A DNA stretch of 31,865 bases from an uncultured Methanobrevibacter sp. (GTDB lineage Archaea > Methanobacteriota > Methanobacteria > Methanobacteriales > Methanobacteriaceae): NCBI GenBank assembly GCA_902782595.1, contig CACZNW010000118.1, forward strand, positions 1 through 31,865, read 5' to 3'. The translations under genes were made by a program, and so were the position numbers. The notes under the pieces are model-generated. The model saw nothing but the letters and a program-made list of their open reading frames with translations. It searched no databases and was not told where the DNA came from. Below are positions 31,789-31,865 of the stretch, piece after piece; the first letter of the stretch is position 1, and every line of letters begins with the position of its first letter.

Positions 31789-31865
31789 TAGTGAAAAAAT
31801 ACTCTGACCTCTTTAAGGTTGGGGATGAATTTCACAAAAAGTGCATTGGGAATACTTTTCAGATG

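Noticed and set aside
1..31865. tRNA, rRNA, insertion sequences or integrase genes.
   Set aside because: No cloverleaf, no ribosomal RNA signature and no transposase or integrase motif was seen on either strand.

Overview
The window reads as a chromosomal segment of a hydrogenotrophic methanogen of the order Methanobacteriales, most likely Methanobrevibacter-like. The grounds are coenzyme M, coenzyme F420 and heterodisulfide-reductase genes, a cyclic 2,3-diphosphoglycerate synthetase (typical of that order), an archaeal primase, large beta-helix adhesin-like proteins of the type these methanogens place on their pseudomurein wall, archaeal TATA-type promoters and AGGTGA-type ribosome binding sites. 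This assignment rests on gene content only; no 16S or tRNA gene is present.

Region 1 (about 1-11.9 kb) is a dense, mostly plus-strand island of poorly characterised small-domain proteins. It holds several zinc-ribbon proteins (one a 36-residue RanBP2-type microprotein), a PH-like/SHOCT/zinc-ribbon protein, a TerB-like protein and an SseB-like protein. These are followed by a minus-strand YkvA-like protein and an 821-residue protein with a HEPN/DUF4145-like head, a zinc ribbon and a long array of HTH-like repeats that appears to start at CTG. Then come a zinc-ribbon/TerB-like/AAA+ ATPase, a duplicated membrane protein, an XPD/DinG-type helicase with an Fe-S domain, a second SseB-like protein, a candidate structured RNA, a coiled-coil protein and a zinc-ribbon membrane protein. 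Shared domains (TerB in two genes, SseB in two, the same N-terminal zinc ribbon in many) suggest one functional module, perhaps stress response or defence; that function is inference.

Region 2 (about 11.9-14.5 kb) carries cpgS (minus), a UPF0280 ApbE-like gene and a UPF0058 gene.

Region 3 (about 14.6-23.2 kb) is a coenzyme M locus. comA, a DUF39/methanogenesis-marker-16 gene and hdrC-hdrB-hdrA form one tightly overlapping plus-strand operon. comE and comD lie nearby on the minus strand, separated from it by a dicarboxylate/amino-acid symporter and a small zinc-ribbon membrane gene. The Hdr proteins are divergent: HdrB has lost one cysteine of its second CCG motif, and HdrA ends in an MvhD/FlpD-like domain from which the iron-sulfur cysteines have vanished. 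With the neighbours, this suggests a heterodisulfide-reductase-like complex dedicated to thiol (coenzyme M) synthesis rather than the main energy-conserving enzyme.

Region 4 (about 23.4-27.0 kb) holds cofH, a thymidylate-kinase-like gene, priS with a small downstream gene (minus) and an unrecognised protein. Region 5 (27.0 kb to the end) holds two secreted adhesin-like genes: a 954-residue beta-helix protein that appears to start at ATT, and a second one ending in a papain-like peptidase domain but broken by frameshifts.
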